Below, one piece after another: positions 20,700-33,312 of a stretch of 64,000 nt of DNA. Each line of letters starts with the position of its first letter. Position 1 is the stretch's first letter. The notes beneath the pieces were generated by a model. The model searched no databases, was not told the origin of the DNA, and saw nothing but the letters and a program-made list of their open reading frames with translations. Made by a program: the position numbers and the translations under genes. This DNA is from Polytrichum commune (taxonomy: Eukaryota > Streptophyta > Polytrichopsida > Polytrichales > Polytrichaceae), in contig OX485804.1 in NCBI GenBank assembly GCA_950295325.1, forward strand, positions 63,828,533 through 63,892,532, read 5' to 3'.

Positions 20700-23150
20700 A
20701 TGGCAAAGACAGTATTAGTACAGCATGCAATGATGGCACAGGGCTGAGAGAATATGCTCTGTGAGAGATCACAATGTTATTCGAAAATAAGTCGGAAAAT
20801 AGTATACTTGGGTGAAACCGAACGACTTCATCTGCATATCCCTTATTGTTTTGTTGCTACGGCGGCACTCCAACGATGCAAAACCAAAACCGAGTCGAAA
20901 TTGGAGAGGAATCGTTTGGTTTATTGCACTCGGTAGGTATGGGCTCTAAGGAGAGTGAGAGAGAGGGCGAGGGAGAGGTTTGCGAGGAGAAAGCTGTCGG
21001 ACGAGGTGAAGGGGAAGCACATGGAGGTTGCCGCCAACTGAATTCGCAGTTCCAATTGAGGTGATTAGATCGACATCCACCACCACCTCAAGGTGAATGT
21101 CGCGTGATGCATTGAATCCTTCCTGTTTAGTTGTTTGTCAAGTCTTAGTGTGTCTGTGTTTTAGCTTTTCCTCCAAAGAAAGTTCGAAGCCTCTCGTTTC
21201 TAGGCCACAGGAGCCTCAATCTGACAGAACATAATTCTTAAGTTGCTTTCAAGCGGATGTGATGCATTAGGAGGCTAATGAAGGTGATCGTTCTCCCACA
21301 TACGATAAGCCAACCTGGGTCTCAACATATTGAGACAAGTTAGTTTGTGTCTCAAGATGGGCTCCATAGCCTCAACAAGATGCCGAAGGAGAGCACGGAA
21401 GAAAATTTCATCATAGCACTCAGCAGAATTTTTTATAGTTACGACAAACCTCTTCAGGAGTCAGGTACATTTGTTGTTCATCGTCCTGACTTTTTCTTAT
21501 TTTGGCGATAGATTGGAAGTGAAGCTCTGCTTTTAGGTATTTGCGAAGTGTTTGAATGCAAGCTTTTATCAAGACTGTAGATAGTGTATCACGAATAGGA
21601 GGCTATAATCCGAAAGCGAAGTTTGTGAGACAGATTCTTGTGATGCAGTCTCTGTCATCTTCCATTTTGTAATTCCCTGATTGGGCAAGAATCTCTCATA
21701 TGTTATGTACGCAATCGAGGGTTTCAAGGGAAATAGACATTCTGATTGACGACTCTAAACATGACAGAATTAAGGCACGAGGGGACAAAGATTATGTGGT
21801 TGAAAGGAAATGCTGATGGAATAGGTGCAGCTAATGTCCTCAAGTTAGCATTATGCAAACCTCTACTAAGTCTATCAGCATAGTGTGTGTGAATCAAGGG
21901 CGGACGTGATGCTTAGAGCCAAGTCATGCCCATTTGCACATCCATGTCTCAACTTAATGTATAAGATGAGGTATGTAATGGATGGCTTAGCTTATTAATG
22001 CACACCAATTATTATCCTCAACAATTGAAAAGACTTCTAATAGTGTTTGTTCAGACAACCAGTGAAATGATTTGGACAAAACCCATGATGTAGGAGGCAA
22101 CAAGTTGTTCAAGAGTAGATAACTCAAGCTGCAACAGTGGAGGATATCGATGATCTGTGTCTGATGGTTCAAATTTGAGCTTCATAGGTGATCGTTTGCA
22201 TACTTTTTAAAACTGGGAAATGGGCAGAGTCACAGACCACGAGTAAATGGAGAAAAAAAAATTATAGAACAAAAATAATTCACTTCATTCTATTGCTGTG
22301 GATGATTATTAATACATGTTGAAGCTGGGACTGAATGTTTATTGCTATCAAGAAGCTGACATTTGTTTGGCAGTAAGTAGTCATGACCTCACCTTACCAC
22401 GTAGTGAACTACCAGAAGTGCAGAGTATAATCATGACAACAGACACAAATCAATCCGCAAACATGTTCCATAGTACGTACGTAGGGTCAGTCGCTAATAA
22501 TATACTGCAATTGTGGCTGCCAGACAATTGCTGCAATGTGCATTGATGTGTTTTTTCTTGCTCATGGTATTTGTCCAATGTCTACTACTGATGTGTGCTG
22601 TGATGGATCATCGTGCCTTAAGATGATGTTATGGTCACCAACTATGTCCACGACTGGCTACGGTCGTATGTCACCAAAGTAAATATCTCACGGGCATCCA
22701 TTATGTATGTAATTATTATATACCTAGGTCAGGTACCCTTGTGTGCTTTCAAGTGTGAAGCTAGGTATATAGCCGACCAAGACTCGATCAGCAGCATGAT
22801 ATTTATCAAACATTCAATTTGTTGCCCCATTTAAATTAGGATTATTATTGTCAGGTTGATTCGTGTCTCTTGATATTCGCAAGGTTTGAAGGCTAGGTAG
22901 CAGGCACAGTTTCCCACCACCAACTGTGACTTGCTGGTCCCACTCAGGAGGCAGGGGGCAGGCTTAATCGTGGTGGTCGAAAGGTGTGCAAGGACTGCAG
23001 GCAGGTTTGCAAGTGCGTTCAACTCCCAGATAAGATGAACAGCACTTGCAGCAAGCAGGGACAATCCACTCTGCTGCCGAATACGAAAAAGTTCGTTAGT
23101 ACTACAAGGATCTTATCAATATTGACACGACCTCGTACAATGGGTACAGT
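20700..23150. other. Stretch without a gene I can support
   Basis: Short frames near 20846-21064 (Glu/Gly-rich, over a GAGAGG tract) and 22984-23202 are not convincing. A segment near 20960-21030 reads ERFARRKLSDEVKGKHMEV in one frame and looks exon-like, but it ends in a stop and I found no partner exon. Confidence 0.4.
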
Positions 23151-23160
23151 ACTTCTCTCG

Positions 23161-23848
23161 CAGCTCACTTGGGCGCAAAATTTTGCAGCAGGAGGATGGT
23201 GATTACCTATATATATAGAGAGAGAAAGTGACAGAAGTTAAACCAACACTAATATATAAGTAGCTGCTAATCATGGTCCGGAAATTGGCCTGGCTTCTCA
23301 TTGTTGATGTCAGGTTTTTGAGAAACTAAACTTTCATGATCAGCACAGTTCCCCAGTAAAGAGGTCATTTTTAATGTGTGTGCATGTGATAGTTTTGGAA
23401 AAATGTTGTGGCAGCTCACTTGGGCGCAAAAGTTTGCAGCAGGATAGAGATTACCTATATATGTATTGTGAAAGACGATAAACTGACACCATTTTAATAA
23501 GTAGGTGCTGATTAAGATCCAGAAATTGGCCCTGCTTCTCATTGTTAATGTCAGGTTTTTGAGAAACTAAACTTTCATGATCCAGCACTTTTTCCCAGTA
23601 TATAAAGAGGTAATTCTCGATGTGTGTGCACTTGATCATTTTGGAAAAAATCTGCAGCCGGATGACGGTGATTACCCATATATCGTGACAGAAGATAATT
23701 GTCACTGATTAAGTAGCTGCTAATGACCCAGAAATTTGGGTGTCTCGTTCTTGTCAAGATTTCAAGACACTTTCATGATCAGCACTGTTTCCCAGTAAAT
23801 AGGTTCTTGATGTGTGTGCATTCGGTAATTCTGGAAAACTCCTGCTGC
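23161..23848. repeat. Three-copy tandem repeat, periods about 250, 236 and 200 bp
   Basis: The copies start at 23161, 23412 and about 23648. Shared blocks are CAGCTCACTTGGGCGCAAAA, GATTACCTATATAT, GTCAGGTTTTTGAGAAACTA, CTTTCATGATC, CCCAGTA and GATGTGTGTGCA. The third copy is shorter and more diverged. The minus-strand frames share peptides only because the DNA is repeated. Confidence 0.9.
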
Positions 23849-24480
23849 TTGGGAAGAATTAAGCTGTTTGTATAAGGTAGATATATGGAAAACGGTGAAA
23901 ATGAGCCGATTCAGCTAGAACGAGTTGTTTTGTAGTTTTATTCCTTCTAAATAATGAATTACATCTTCCCAAAGAGGTAAGTAAGTCAAACCTCCTACTT
24001 GTACACTAGAGTCTTCCTAATTTGAGCATCAAAATATCCTATATTGCATATGAACACACACAAAACGGTTAACTCAATGGCACCCAGGAGAGATTGCAAG
24101 TGGTGTTGAAACAACACCTATATGACCAATCATTGTATCCCACCTAGCATTGCACTCTTTTCGAGCCACCACTTTACAACTAGCCATTTTGGGTCCACAC
24201 AAGAATCATTCTTCCCCTAGTTCAGTGCACCAATAGTGGTCATTCATCGTTTTAGGTTTGTCTATCCCAAAACACATGCAATGTAAGGTAGTTAGCTTGA
24301 CATGATTCACTTCAAAAGTAAGAATACTTAAACTATGCTTGAGAAAAAAGAAAATTTGAACAGTTCTTGTACGAATCAACTGTCACCAAGGTACATGAAC
24401 CCACCCATCCTCGAGTAACTTGCATTGAATGCTTCATGTTTGCCACCTACATCATTGATTTTTTAATAGTGTGGACCACA

Positions 24481-24701
24481 CTACACTAAACATGATATTA
24501 GTGTCACTTACTATTTGCAATAACACAATGCTATACCTATTAACTGTATATCTCATATTTTACCAACAAATATCAAATTGGTTGTATGGCCATTATAGAA
24601 CATCAACAACTTTACTTGGTAAAAAATTACACCAAATATAGAAAGACATAACACCATGTAACTCCAATAGTACGTGACACTAAATATCATATTTAGTGTA
24701 G
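24481..24701. mobile_element. R2 MITE copy
   Basis: The ends are inverted: TACACTAAACATGATATTAG on the left and CTAAATATCATATTTAGTGTA on the right, with TA at both outer borders. Each end is itself a near-palindrome. The subterminal TCACTTACTATTTG is also inverted. The interior matches 40544-40764 (TTGTATGGCCATTATAGAACAT against TTGTTTGGACATTATAAAACAT). Confidence 0.75.
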
Positions 24702-25079
24702 TTTTGAGCATCCACATTTTGAAATTGTTGTGGACCACAACATTTGTATACAACAAATGGTGTCATGTACTAGTGTGCACCACATGAGGCATTATGGTGT
24801 TTAAAATACATTGTAGTGTGAAGTCGATCTATGTAGAGAATCTTGTGTGTCATGTGACATCACCATTGTCATCGGATATGCATGGCACCAAACCACTTAA
24901 CATGAGATACGTGTGTTCAAAATAAGATATATTATGAGGTCAATCAATGTAAATATCTTGTCCACATGCCACGTGGCACCATAATTGTTATCGGTGGGCA
25001 TTGCATCATGCCACTTGTCATGGTCACACCTTCATTACTATGTAAATCACACCAAGCCAAGTGACACATCATACCACTT

Positions 25080-25303
25080 CACCATTTATGGTGTTTAGTG
25101 TCACTTACTATTTGAAATTACGCAATTCTATAACTTCTTGTTAATGAAATCATTTTTATTAACAAAGGCTAATTAGGTTGTTTGGACATTGCAGAACATA
25201 CATGACATGACTTAGTAAAACTATAGTACATTCTCTAAGAAAAGTCACAGCATTGAGTAGTTCCAAATAGTAAATGACACTAAATACCATAAATGGTGTT
25301 GTG
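25080..25303. mobile_element. R2 MITE copy, CACCATTTATGGT subtype
   Basis: The left CACCATTTATGGTGTTTAGT and the right copy in inverse orientation give a terminal inverted repeat of about 38 bp that continues into TGTCACTTACTATTTG. The interior GGTTGTTTGGACATTGCAGA matches the other R2 copies. Confidence 0.7.
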
Positions 25304-25439
25304 GAGTTGTTGAAATGGGCACTACGCCACTCTACATAACCTAGAAATAAAACCAAAGTTGAACACTATATTTGGGGCCAAAGAATAAATGTACTAGCTT
25401 TGTCTGTAAATAAAACCTCCAATATCCTTAGGTTCCGTG

Positions 25440-25715
25440 GATCTCCCATAATTATAAATGGATAACCAACGTCGGGCAATCCGATGTGAATTTGAGCCCG
25501 TTGGCCCTACCCTGCCCAAGAATCCTCTTGGTGCAGGGTGGGGTTTACTGCCTACTTTGCGGTGGGCAGTCTCTGGGCTTCCTACCTACTTAGGTAGTTT
25601 TTCCCATCAAGTAGAGAGAAGATTTCACAACGGGAATTGAACCGCCAACCACTCCATTCAGAACTGGGTACCTCTCCACTATCACCTGGTAGTTTAGAGT
25701 CATCTTGGACCGTGG
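25440..25715 (-). mobile_element. tRNA-derived SINE-like element
   Basis: On the minus strand GGTGATAGTGGAGAGGTACC (A-box-like) is followed about 35 bases later by GGCGGTTCAATTCCCG, a good fit to a pol III B box. It continues into non-tRNA sequence through about 25440. This tRNA-like head plus unrelated body is the SINE pattern. Tail and target duplication were not resolved. Confidence 0.45.
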
Positions 25716-26196
25716 ATCACCCACTCATATTGATAACCGCAGCTTGATGGGGGACGATAACTACTCTAGATATATAGAACAGATGGTGATGCTGAGGACT
25801 TATATGTTGGTTTACAACATTGGATATTTGATGTTGTCCACTCCATTTATTATCCAAACTATTTGAAATAAAAGAAGTGGCTCTAAACAATGTATCCCTC
25901 CATCCACCAATTTTTATTATGTAGTGTGATCTTTCGATTAGGGTTCCCAAACATTAGTGGGACTTATAAAGTCACAAAATTTTGAAGCTACTAAAAACAG
26001 TGTATCTTAAATAATGATAGAACACTAATTTACATACTGTTTTTTTAAATGTATTAGAATGTAAAATAATGTCCTTTAACTTAAGATAATGACAATTGCA
26101 CGTCAATTTATAGAGGAAGGATGTATACCCCAACCTCTGTAATGTCACCGTCCGTAATGTCACTCCCTCTCTGTTATCACAAATCCTAGGGAACAA

Positions 26197-26760
26197 ATGT
26201 GCTCAATTCAAATCTCCCTCCTTGTTGTCACATTTACCTCCCATATATCACATTTTGACATTAGAATAATCTACCAAAGAATTCAAATCCATACTCGAAC
26301 GCATCACATTGTCATCATTGTCATTATTGCAATGTTGACTTTGTGCAATTCCATAATGTCACATGCTACACTAGTTCTCTATTATCAAGCATCCATGTTA
26401 ACACTACATACCTCCTTAATATCACGTGCACTTTGGTTGCCACAAGCATGATGTTAGGGAGGTTAGGGTATATTTTGAAGCTCACTACGCCTAAGGTAGA
26501 TGTGCCTAATATGGTTGCTTATCTTAATCAAACACCTATATTTGAGTGGTATGTGGGTAGGTGTGGTCCAAGAATAGATACTAGAAAGACAAGTGTTTAA
26601 AGAAGATTGGACCTCGTGTTCAAAAGATGATTGCTATTCTAGGTTCAATAGTTAAGATAATTGGGAGGGACCTATATGAGCACTTAGTGAGCATGAGAAC
26701 CTTTACTTTGAATATGAATAAGATATTCAAATGAGCTTTGAAATTATGTGGAAATTGGCA
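26197..26760. repeat. R4-related sequence without clear boundaries
   Basis: The part from about 26480 (AAGGTAGATGTGCC, then CAAACACCTATATTTGAGTG and AAGAAGATTGGACC) matches the reverse complement of 30190-30372 and 34460-34612. These share the interior of R4 but carry a different end sequence. No gene is seen. Confidence 0.5.
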
Positions 26761-26763
26761 TTA

Positions 26764-26947
26764 TTAGGATTTGGGGCTAGAACACACTGCCCATTTGATA
26801 TGGGCGGTCAATAAGACATGGTCCCATTTACATGTGTCGGGTCCAATCTATAACAATTGTAGATTGGACCCGACACATGCAAGTGGGTCATGTCTTAATG
26901 ACCACCCGTGTCAAGTGGGAAGTTGGTTCTAGGCCCCACAATCCCAG
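26764..26947. mobile_element. Near-perfect foldback element, arms about 90 bp
   Basis: The left arm (TTAGGATTTGGGGCTAGAAC ... TGTCGGGTCCAATCTA) and the right arm (TAGATTGGACCCGACACATG ... GGCCCCACAATCCCA) are inverted over nearly their whole length, with about 7 bases between them. It is likely a MITE. The transcript would fold into a long hairpin. Confidence 0.8.
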
Positions 26948-27206
26948 TAGTGTGGCTACAGCCTCGATTTGGATTTGCTAACCATCTCGTACTAATATTG
27001 TTTTCTATATCCTAGGAGAAGTGGGATAGTTGGAAATTGTAAGCATTTAAGACCCATCTACCTTCTTCACTCAATAAATGATGACCTAAAAATGCATGTA
27101 TGTTGCAATACAAATACACAATAAAATAAGAATTAGTGGGGATATCTCGTACTCTCTTTCCTTTTTTTCTTTTTCTTTTTTTAAAGACAGAATAGCTCAA
27201 TGCTAA

Positions 27207-27757
27207 GGGCCACTCATGCACGAGCCAAGGTCATGACCATGTAATTGTGAGGGCCCTTGACACTCATCCAAAGGCCGTACGAGTTGTCTAAGGCCCTTGA
27301 TTTTGTCATGGTACGTCCCGGGACAGCGCCCCACTCAAATGGCCATAACTCCTAGCTCACACCTCCGATTGAGGTGTTCTTGAGCATTCTAGAATCACCA
27401 CGCCATGAGCTACGCATAGCTCATGGCCTTACCCTTGTGCCTCCTAGTCTCCGTGGGTGGGAGGCGTTCCCAACGCCCGGGGCCCTCACCCACACTAGGA
27501 TCACTTGGGCCCTCTCACCAACGGCGCCACAAGTCCCGGGTGTCACTCCGGGGTCCCCCTTGTGCCCATGGTGTTTCGGGCACTCCTCATGGAGAGGTGC
27601 GCGACACATGTAGACTTTTCATTCATGACAATTTCTTTGGGCCCGTAGGCCTTCACCTTCTAGTGTGAACTAACTTGAACGGTCTCAGCCTTTTCGACCA
27701 ACAAGAGATCTTAGAATGCAATGGTCGCAACCTTCATTCTTGTATGTGAAGTGGCCC
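27207..27757. mobile_element. R1 (PIF/Harbinger-like) MITE with GC-rich interior
   Basis: The left end GGGCCACTCATGCACGAGCC and the right end TGTGAAGTGGCCC are inverted. TAA flanks both sides (27204-27206 and 27758-27760). The subterminal regions match other R1 copies (GTCATGACCATGTAATTGTG; TTTTCATTCATGACAATTTC is diverged). The middle, about 27310-27600, is much richer in G and C than its surroundings and absent from other R1 copies in the window, so it may be captured sequence. Open frames there have no recognisable product. Confidence 0.75.
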
Positions 27758-28116
27758 TAAGCATGCATCCAGTCACACTAAATATAAAAACCTTTGTAGA
27801 TAATCTGGAAATTATTAGCTACACCTCCACAAGTGACATTGGTTTGAAGACTTTTGCAAGGACATCACACCTTATCACTTTTGATATGCATGAAAACAAA
27901 CTTAAACAATAGTGGTCAATGACTAGACAACCATAACATTATCTAGCTATGATTGTAGGCTAGGTGGGACCGGGAATAAGTAAAATATTATTCAAAACTA
28001 TACCATGCTTATTCTCTCTTATTAGCATATTCAACTTGATAAATTCAGGTGAAGCATTGTAATTGATATTATCAAAATGGAACTACTGCTAGCAAGTAAT
28101 AATGTCATGACAACCA

Positions 28117-28141
28117 CTTTATTATTATTATTATTATTATA
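28117..28141. repeat. (TTA)n microsatellite
   Basis: About eight ATT/TTA units. A similar ATT-rich patch occurs at 35562-35597. Confidence 0.9.
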
Positions 28142-28407
28142 AGGAAGAATGACATTATGATGAACACAACCTACGAGCAACCCAGGTTGGAGGTTACAAT
28201 ATTAACATTATAGGCATCGATCATTCCACCTAGAACTATCGATGCTAGCCTTAGCTAACTCCAAGTAGACACTTATTGTTTTTTTCTTGCTGCATCAGTG
28301 GCCCCGAATCAATGCGTCCGTAGCAATAGTACTGGGGCAATCTATGACGATTCCCTGTGCATTGCTTGAGCAATGCCAACAATCCTTTGACCACATCTTA
28401 TAAGTAT

Positions 28408-28600
28408 TAAGGTAGATGGGTCTTGAATGGTTACTTATTCCGACTAGCCCACTCCTCCTAGGATATGAAACACGCGGTTAGTACAAGGTGGTTTACAAAT
28501 TCAAGTCGAGGCCGTAGCCACTTTCTTCACAATTTTCAGAGCTCATATGAATATCTTATCTATTTTCAAGGTGAAATCCACGTGTTCATTATCGTGTATA
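28408..28600. repeat. R5 repeat copy
   Basis: Starts AAGGTAGATGGGTCTTGAAT and shares TCCTAGGATATGAAACACG and GAGGCCGTAGCCACTTTC with 34217-34412. A shorter inverse copy is at about 26945-27062 (CATTTAAGACCCATCTACCTT). Confidence 0.75.
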
Positions 28601-29150
28601 GGGATCATGTGGTCATCCCATTGGACTGGATGTTATTGGTCTCAAAGTATTCATAGAAAAGTCAGAGAAAGTGGTCAAAGTCATTGTCATGTCCATGTGA
28701 CTTTTGGCATAATTGGGCAACCTCACTTTTGAGTTCTTCAGTTAGGGGGCATCCAGTGAGGTCGACTATGTCATTACATGCATAGAATTAGTGATGAAAT
28801 CAATTTACACTATTAGTTACATAACATAATTTGAATTTGAGAATAATGTTTTGAATGCACACATTTGAAGATAGGTCCTACAGTGGGGAGCAACTTTTGA
28901 GTTCATTTGAGGAGCTTAAGTGAGCTCAAAGATGATTCCCAGCGCGAGGAACCGCTTTTGAGGAGCTCTTGTGAGCTCAAAAATGGTTCATGTGGTAGGG
29001 ATCAATATTGTGGCCCACACTAGCTAGTAGGAGAATTTAGTACACCACATTAGGTTTGGCCCCTTATTTTGTGGCCTCCTTCACATCTCACTTTAAGCAT
29101 GGCTACTTTGAATGGATCAATACATCCGTTAGCAACCTCAATGTGTGCAT
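28601..29150. other. No gene seen
   Basis: There are short direct repeats of GAGCTTAAGTGAGCTCAAAGATG and GAGCTCTTGTGAGCTCAAAAATG type near 28910-28990, and nothing protein-like. Confidence 0.5.
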
Positions 29151-29154
29151 GTGC

Positions 29155-29335
29155 AATGAGTGAGCTTTGGTGGCTAGGCCAACACTTTGGGAGTGGTAAA
29201 GTCCCGAGTTTGAAACCCTTCGCTAGCGCCCTCAGCATAGTCATGAAGGCCTACGTAGGCCCCATACCCATGCAGTGAGACGCCTAGATGGAAGCCTACT
29301 AATTGGTGGGTTTTGTTTTAGTTGAGTAATCCTAA
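29155..29335 (+). mobile_element. tRNA-like / SINE-like sequence
   Basis: GCTTTGGTGGCTAGGCCAAC (A-box-like) is followed by CCCGAGTTTGAAACCC (B-box-like) about 30 bases later, then by non-tRNA sequence and a T-rich stretch (GGGTTTTGTTTTAG). This fits a tRNA-headed SINE. Boundaries are uncertain. Confidence 0.4.
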
Positions 29336-32280
29336 TGATTGCAATTACTCTAATTATATCCATTCTTTCCTAAGTTGATGTTGCATTATGTGTGGGAGCT
29401 AAAGGGGGGTGACTTAGAAAATTTTAGTTGGAATGGTGTGTCCAAAGATATAGTGTAGTTTATTAATTGTACCTAAAATTATAAAATGTTTCAGAGGTAA
29501 TATGTGATGGATAAAATATACCATATTGGATTATAGCTAATATAAGGTCCTACATAACATATCCAATTTAGATAAGATACCCCATGTGGGATAAATTATC
29601 TTCATGTTGATCACGGACCATCATTAAGATGTGTGTTGTTTGTGCCATTGAGTGTGTAATGGTAACATTTGTGAAATCTAAGTTATTGAAGTTTAGAATT
29701 TTGGGTCGTCAATACAAAAGCAATTACCATTTGAAACTCAATGTTTCATGGTGTCATTCCTTGATAACTTAATGTTAGATTTTGACATAAGTAACTTTTA
29801 AAGTGAAAATTCATTTCCATTATGACATTTAGCTTGATACATTGGGATACTTGAGATGATAATTTTACATTTTAGTATGCAAGGGCAAGATATTATTGAG
29901 CATACTAATGCCAAGTATCATTTGTGTAAACTTTAGTCAACTTGTAGTGCATTGTGTTACATAGGGATACATCTCATAACACTATTGAACATTCTCATGC
30001 CAAGAAATTAGCAAACGCACTTGAACGCCAAGTGTCATGAAGTGACACTAATGGGGAAGTTGTTGATCATTAATGTAACCTAGCATATGCCTTAAATAGG
30101 GTAAGTGGCATTATTACACATGTGACACTAAATACCATAATTAAAACACTTCTAAAGTGGTTGATTTGCCAATAATTTGATAGTGTTAAATGGTCATTTA
30201 GATCCCCTTGAATATGTTGACTATTGAGTCTAGATCATGTTTGTAGCATGAAGTCCTATAGCTTTCAAACACATGTCTTTTTGGTACATATTCTAGGAAT
30301 TACACACCTAACCACATACCACGCAAATATAGGTGTCCAAGATAGATTGGTCAGCGAATTAGGCACATCTACCTTAAATAGTAGTTAGATTTTGATTTGT
30401 AAATGAATATACCAATGAATTAATGACATGTCTTTATGTAAATGTACTAACTACACTAAATAGTCCTATTATTGTGGGCCACATTAATTATCTAGAGCCC
30501 ATGCTAATTTTCATAATGAGAATCAACGTGTGCCACCTTACTTTTCAACCCACACTAAATTTCTAGTAGAAAATTAGTGTGGGCCACCATAATTGTTTTT
30601 CTAGAAAATTAGAATGGGACATTCTTTTATTTTGCGTTACTTCTGTCCTATAACTAATATTCAGTGTGTTGGTTGGAAGTCTTCACAAAGACTTGGGGGA
30701 AACCCAGGGTCTTGGACCCACGTGAATCCCAACTTGACTAGAAAATTAGTCTGGCCCACACTAATTGTTTTGCACGCTAAGTTTTCACCCATACTAATAG
30801 GACTATTTAGTGTAGCTAGGAATGTCAAATTTCATTCAGGCAGTCGAACACAAGGTAATATTGGTTGTAAGTTCTAACTGTATTCACCATCATCAACATT
30901 GATTTTATGTCACTCCTTGTGACCTTTGAAGAGTGAAGGCATTTGTTAACCAGATCTCTCAGTGGTCCCCAAAGAGAGAGAGTTTTTAGGGTTTGGGTCA
31001 CTCTGGACACACCTTGAGAAGGTTGCAGATTAAAATATGAAGAGGTCATGAATGTTAGGCCAGGAAAGGAGCTCTTTGGAATTCGATCGCCTCGAATCGA
31101 GAACTTAGGTTCCATGCCATGGTTTTGAGATAGGTGAAACTAAGTCAGATTCGATTGAGAACGTAGTTGTTTGAGAGGACTCCTTGTGATGTATATTCAC
31201 AACGCATGTATGTATACTCTGCAGTGGCAGACATGCAATAAATCAGAGGATCTTCAAGTCAGTAAGTGTTTGTGTGTATAATCTTGACTGAACTATATAT
31301 ACCTTCGATCCATGTTCACATCTCATTCTCGATAGTTACCACACCTCTTCCAACCTTTTGGAATGAGAAGTGGTTATTGCTTCAAAGACAAATTCTTGAG
31401 CAGAAAACCAGTTGACAATCCTTTGACCACATCTAGTAAGTAATTGTACACATATAACAACGTCCTCATACATAGAAGTCTTTATGCAAATGTACCAACC
31501 TCCACGAATGTCAAGTATAAACCAGGCTCTCGATGAACACCATGTTGATCTGGTTCTGAGTATATTCACCATCAACAGCATGATTTTTTTCTCACTTCTT
31601 GTGAACTTTGAAGGCTGTTTGAAGTGCTCACTACATTGCAAATTGACTGATGCAGAAATTATGGGAATTATCTACCGGACGTCCTAGCTAATAGACTAAC
31701 TTTCACATACACATACAGAGCTAGGGAATCGTGTTGGATATGGAAACTCGTCCAATGTGAAGGTGAAAGACGCAGTGAATTATATTATATTCTGTAAATG
31801 GTTATTTGTAGATTATTCAACTCCGAAAATAGAATCATCAAAGACTCTAAATTAACATGTTGAAGTCAAATTGGAACAAATCGGCCCTCAATCTTGTAGG
31901 GGACTCTTTTATTTTATCACCACCCCTTATTCACAGTGGATGAGTTTACACAGATGCCACAAATTCCAAGCCCCTCCCCCCCCAAAAAAACACACACACA
32001 CACTCATAGAGGTATCTTACACAAGGCAGCTTGATAATCTCAATGTTGCCAGTTCGGTAATGCTCCATTGAAAAATCAGCAATCAATTAGCCACTTCTTG
32101 CGCTCTTCAATACCTTCAATAATACGCGCTAGCTGTACTGTACAATCCACACTGACTCATGGAAACCCCCAGTAACACATCCACCATATCCTAGAATAAC
32201 ACTTCCACTTTTATTCTCTAAATTGTCAAGGAGGCCTATCTATTAACTCAGGCATTGAAACCTAGTATACATGCCCTACA
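29336..32280. other. Repeat-derived intergenic sequence, no gene seen
   Basis: Contains R4/R5-like fragments (30190-30372, CACATCTACCTTAAATAGTAG end) and isolated R2-like words (GTGACACTAAATACCATAA near 30122). A direct similarity between 30880-31000 and 31550-31620 (TATTCACCATCA, CTTGTGA, CTTTGAAG) extends to 34845-34905 and 35225-35345. The open frames are not conserved between these copies. Confidence 0.45.
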
Positions 32281-32282
32281 CT

Positions 32283-32705
32283 AAGGTAGAAATACCATAA
32301 CCCGTGAAAATAAGTTAATTCGCATTGAAGATCTGGTCTGACAATCATGAGATAATTTTTCAAGATAGACGAGAAGGAATCATGAAGAATGCAAGTTGTT
32401 TCATATTATTCTGCCCTATACAAAGAATGCTACAATTTTTCAAAGTGGAAAGTTGTCCAAACCCCTACTCGTTCACTAGATTTTCCCTACACCAAACACG
32501 ATAATCCGCATTTCCATACAGAACATCGCCTAAATCGGTTACCTCATGAGTACATTAGCACTTGACTCTCATTGGCTACACTAAGTGTACACGCATTGAA
32601 GTTGCCACCGAGCCATGATCAGTTTTAGAAATGGCACTTCACCATTATGACAGTAGTCTAGTGCACAGCTAGAGGGTGGTGAACGGGTTATGGTATTTCT
32701 ATCTT
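32283..32705. mobile_element. MITE-like element with AAGGTAGAAATACCATAACC ends
   Basis: The left end AAGGTAGAAATACCATAACC is the inverse of the right end GGGTTATGGTATTTCTATCTT, with TA (or TAA/TTA) at the borders. The interior is about 90% alike to 62710-63172 by eye (for example CAAGATAGACGAGAAGGA, CCCCTACTCGTTCACTAGAT). There is no coding capacity. Confidence 0.75.
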
Positions 32706-32743
32706 ACTCAAGGCCATGTGAAGGTGAATGTGATTTAGTGTCC

Positions 32744-32957
32744 CGGGAGATTTCAGCGGCATAATTGGTCGAGATCTTAGTGTTTACAAAACCAACCGGT
32801 TATGTGTTTGACATCTTTCGGTTTTTCTTTAATTAAGTGGGGATTATTCCATAAATCCCTTTAAATGCCTTCAATAATTTTGCTGAAGTCTTTGAATTTG
32901 AACCGGTCATTTCTCAAACTCAACTGCTTCATTTGTAATTAGCGGTCGGTTCTCCCC
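32744..32957 (+). repeat. R3 dispersed repeat copy
   Basis: A full-length-looking unit running from GGGAGATTTCAGC to CGGTCGGTTCTCCCC, with AACCGGTTATGTGTTTGACA and GAACCGGTCATTTCTCAAAC inside. It directly abuts the preceding MITE. Confidence 0.7.
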
Positions 32958-32976
32958 GTTCATTGGTGAACATGAC

Positions 32977-33004
32977 GTGTATCACATCACATCACATCAC
33001 ATCA
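32977..33004. repeat. (CATCA)n microsatellite
   Basis: Four to five copies of ATCAC/CATCA. Confidence 0.9.
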
Positions 33005-33094
33005 ACGTGACCATCTTTTTTTTATTTCCTTTCTTGAATGACTCACAGATAGTATCAATGTATTGCATGCAACACCCATCTTTTGACCATATGT

Positions 33095-33312
33095 AAGGTA
33101 TGTAGGCCCTATGTGGTCACCCTTCTTAATTGAACACCTACACTTAATGGTGTATGGCAAGGTTTGTTGGAAAGGGGGTCAGTCAAAATGGACACCAAAT
33201 CACATGTGCTATGATGCAATTGGATTAGGTTATGTGGTCATAATATTTAAACCATTCTAAGTTCAATAGTGAATACAATTGAGAGGACCTATGTGATCAC
33301 TCAAAAAGATTG
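33095..33312. repeat. R4-related repeat, truncated
   Basis: Starts AAGGTATGTAGGCCCTATGTGG and ends GGACCTATGTGATCACTCAAA. It matches 49440-49637, which has the same beginning and end but a diverged middle. Confidence 0.6.

Noticed and set aside
23267-23757. Minus-strand ORFs sharing SLVSQKPDINNEK
   Set aside because: The shared peptide reflects the three-copy tandem DNA repeat. The frame is not maintained over the third copy.
27374-27668. GC-rich ORFs on both strands near 27.4-27.7 kb
   Set aside because: Overlapping open frames on both strands come from high GC content inside an R1 element. No motif was recognised.
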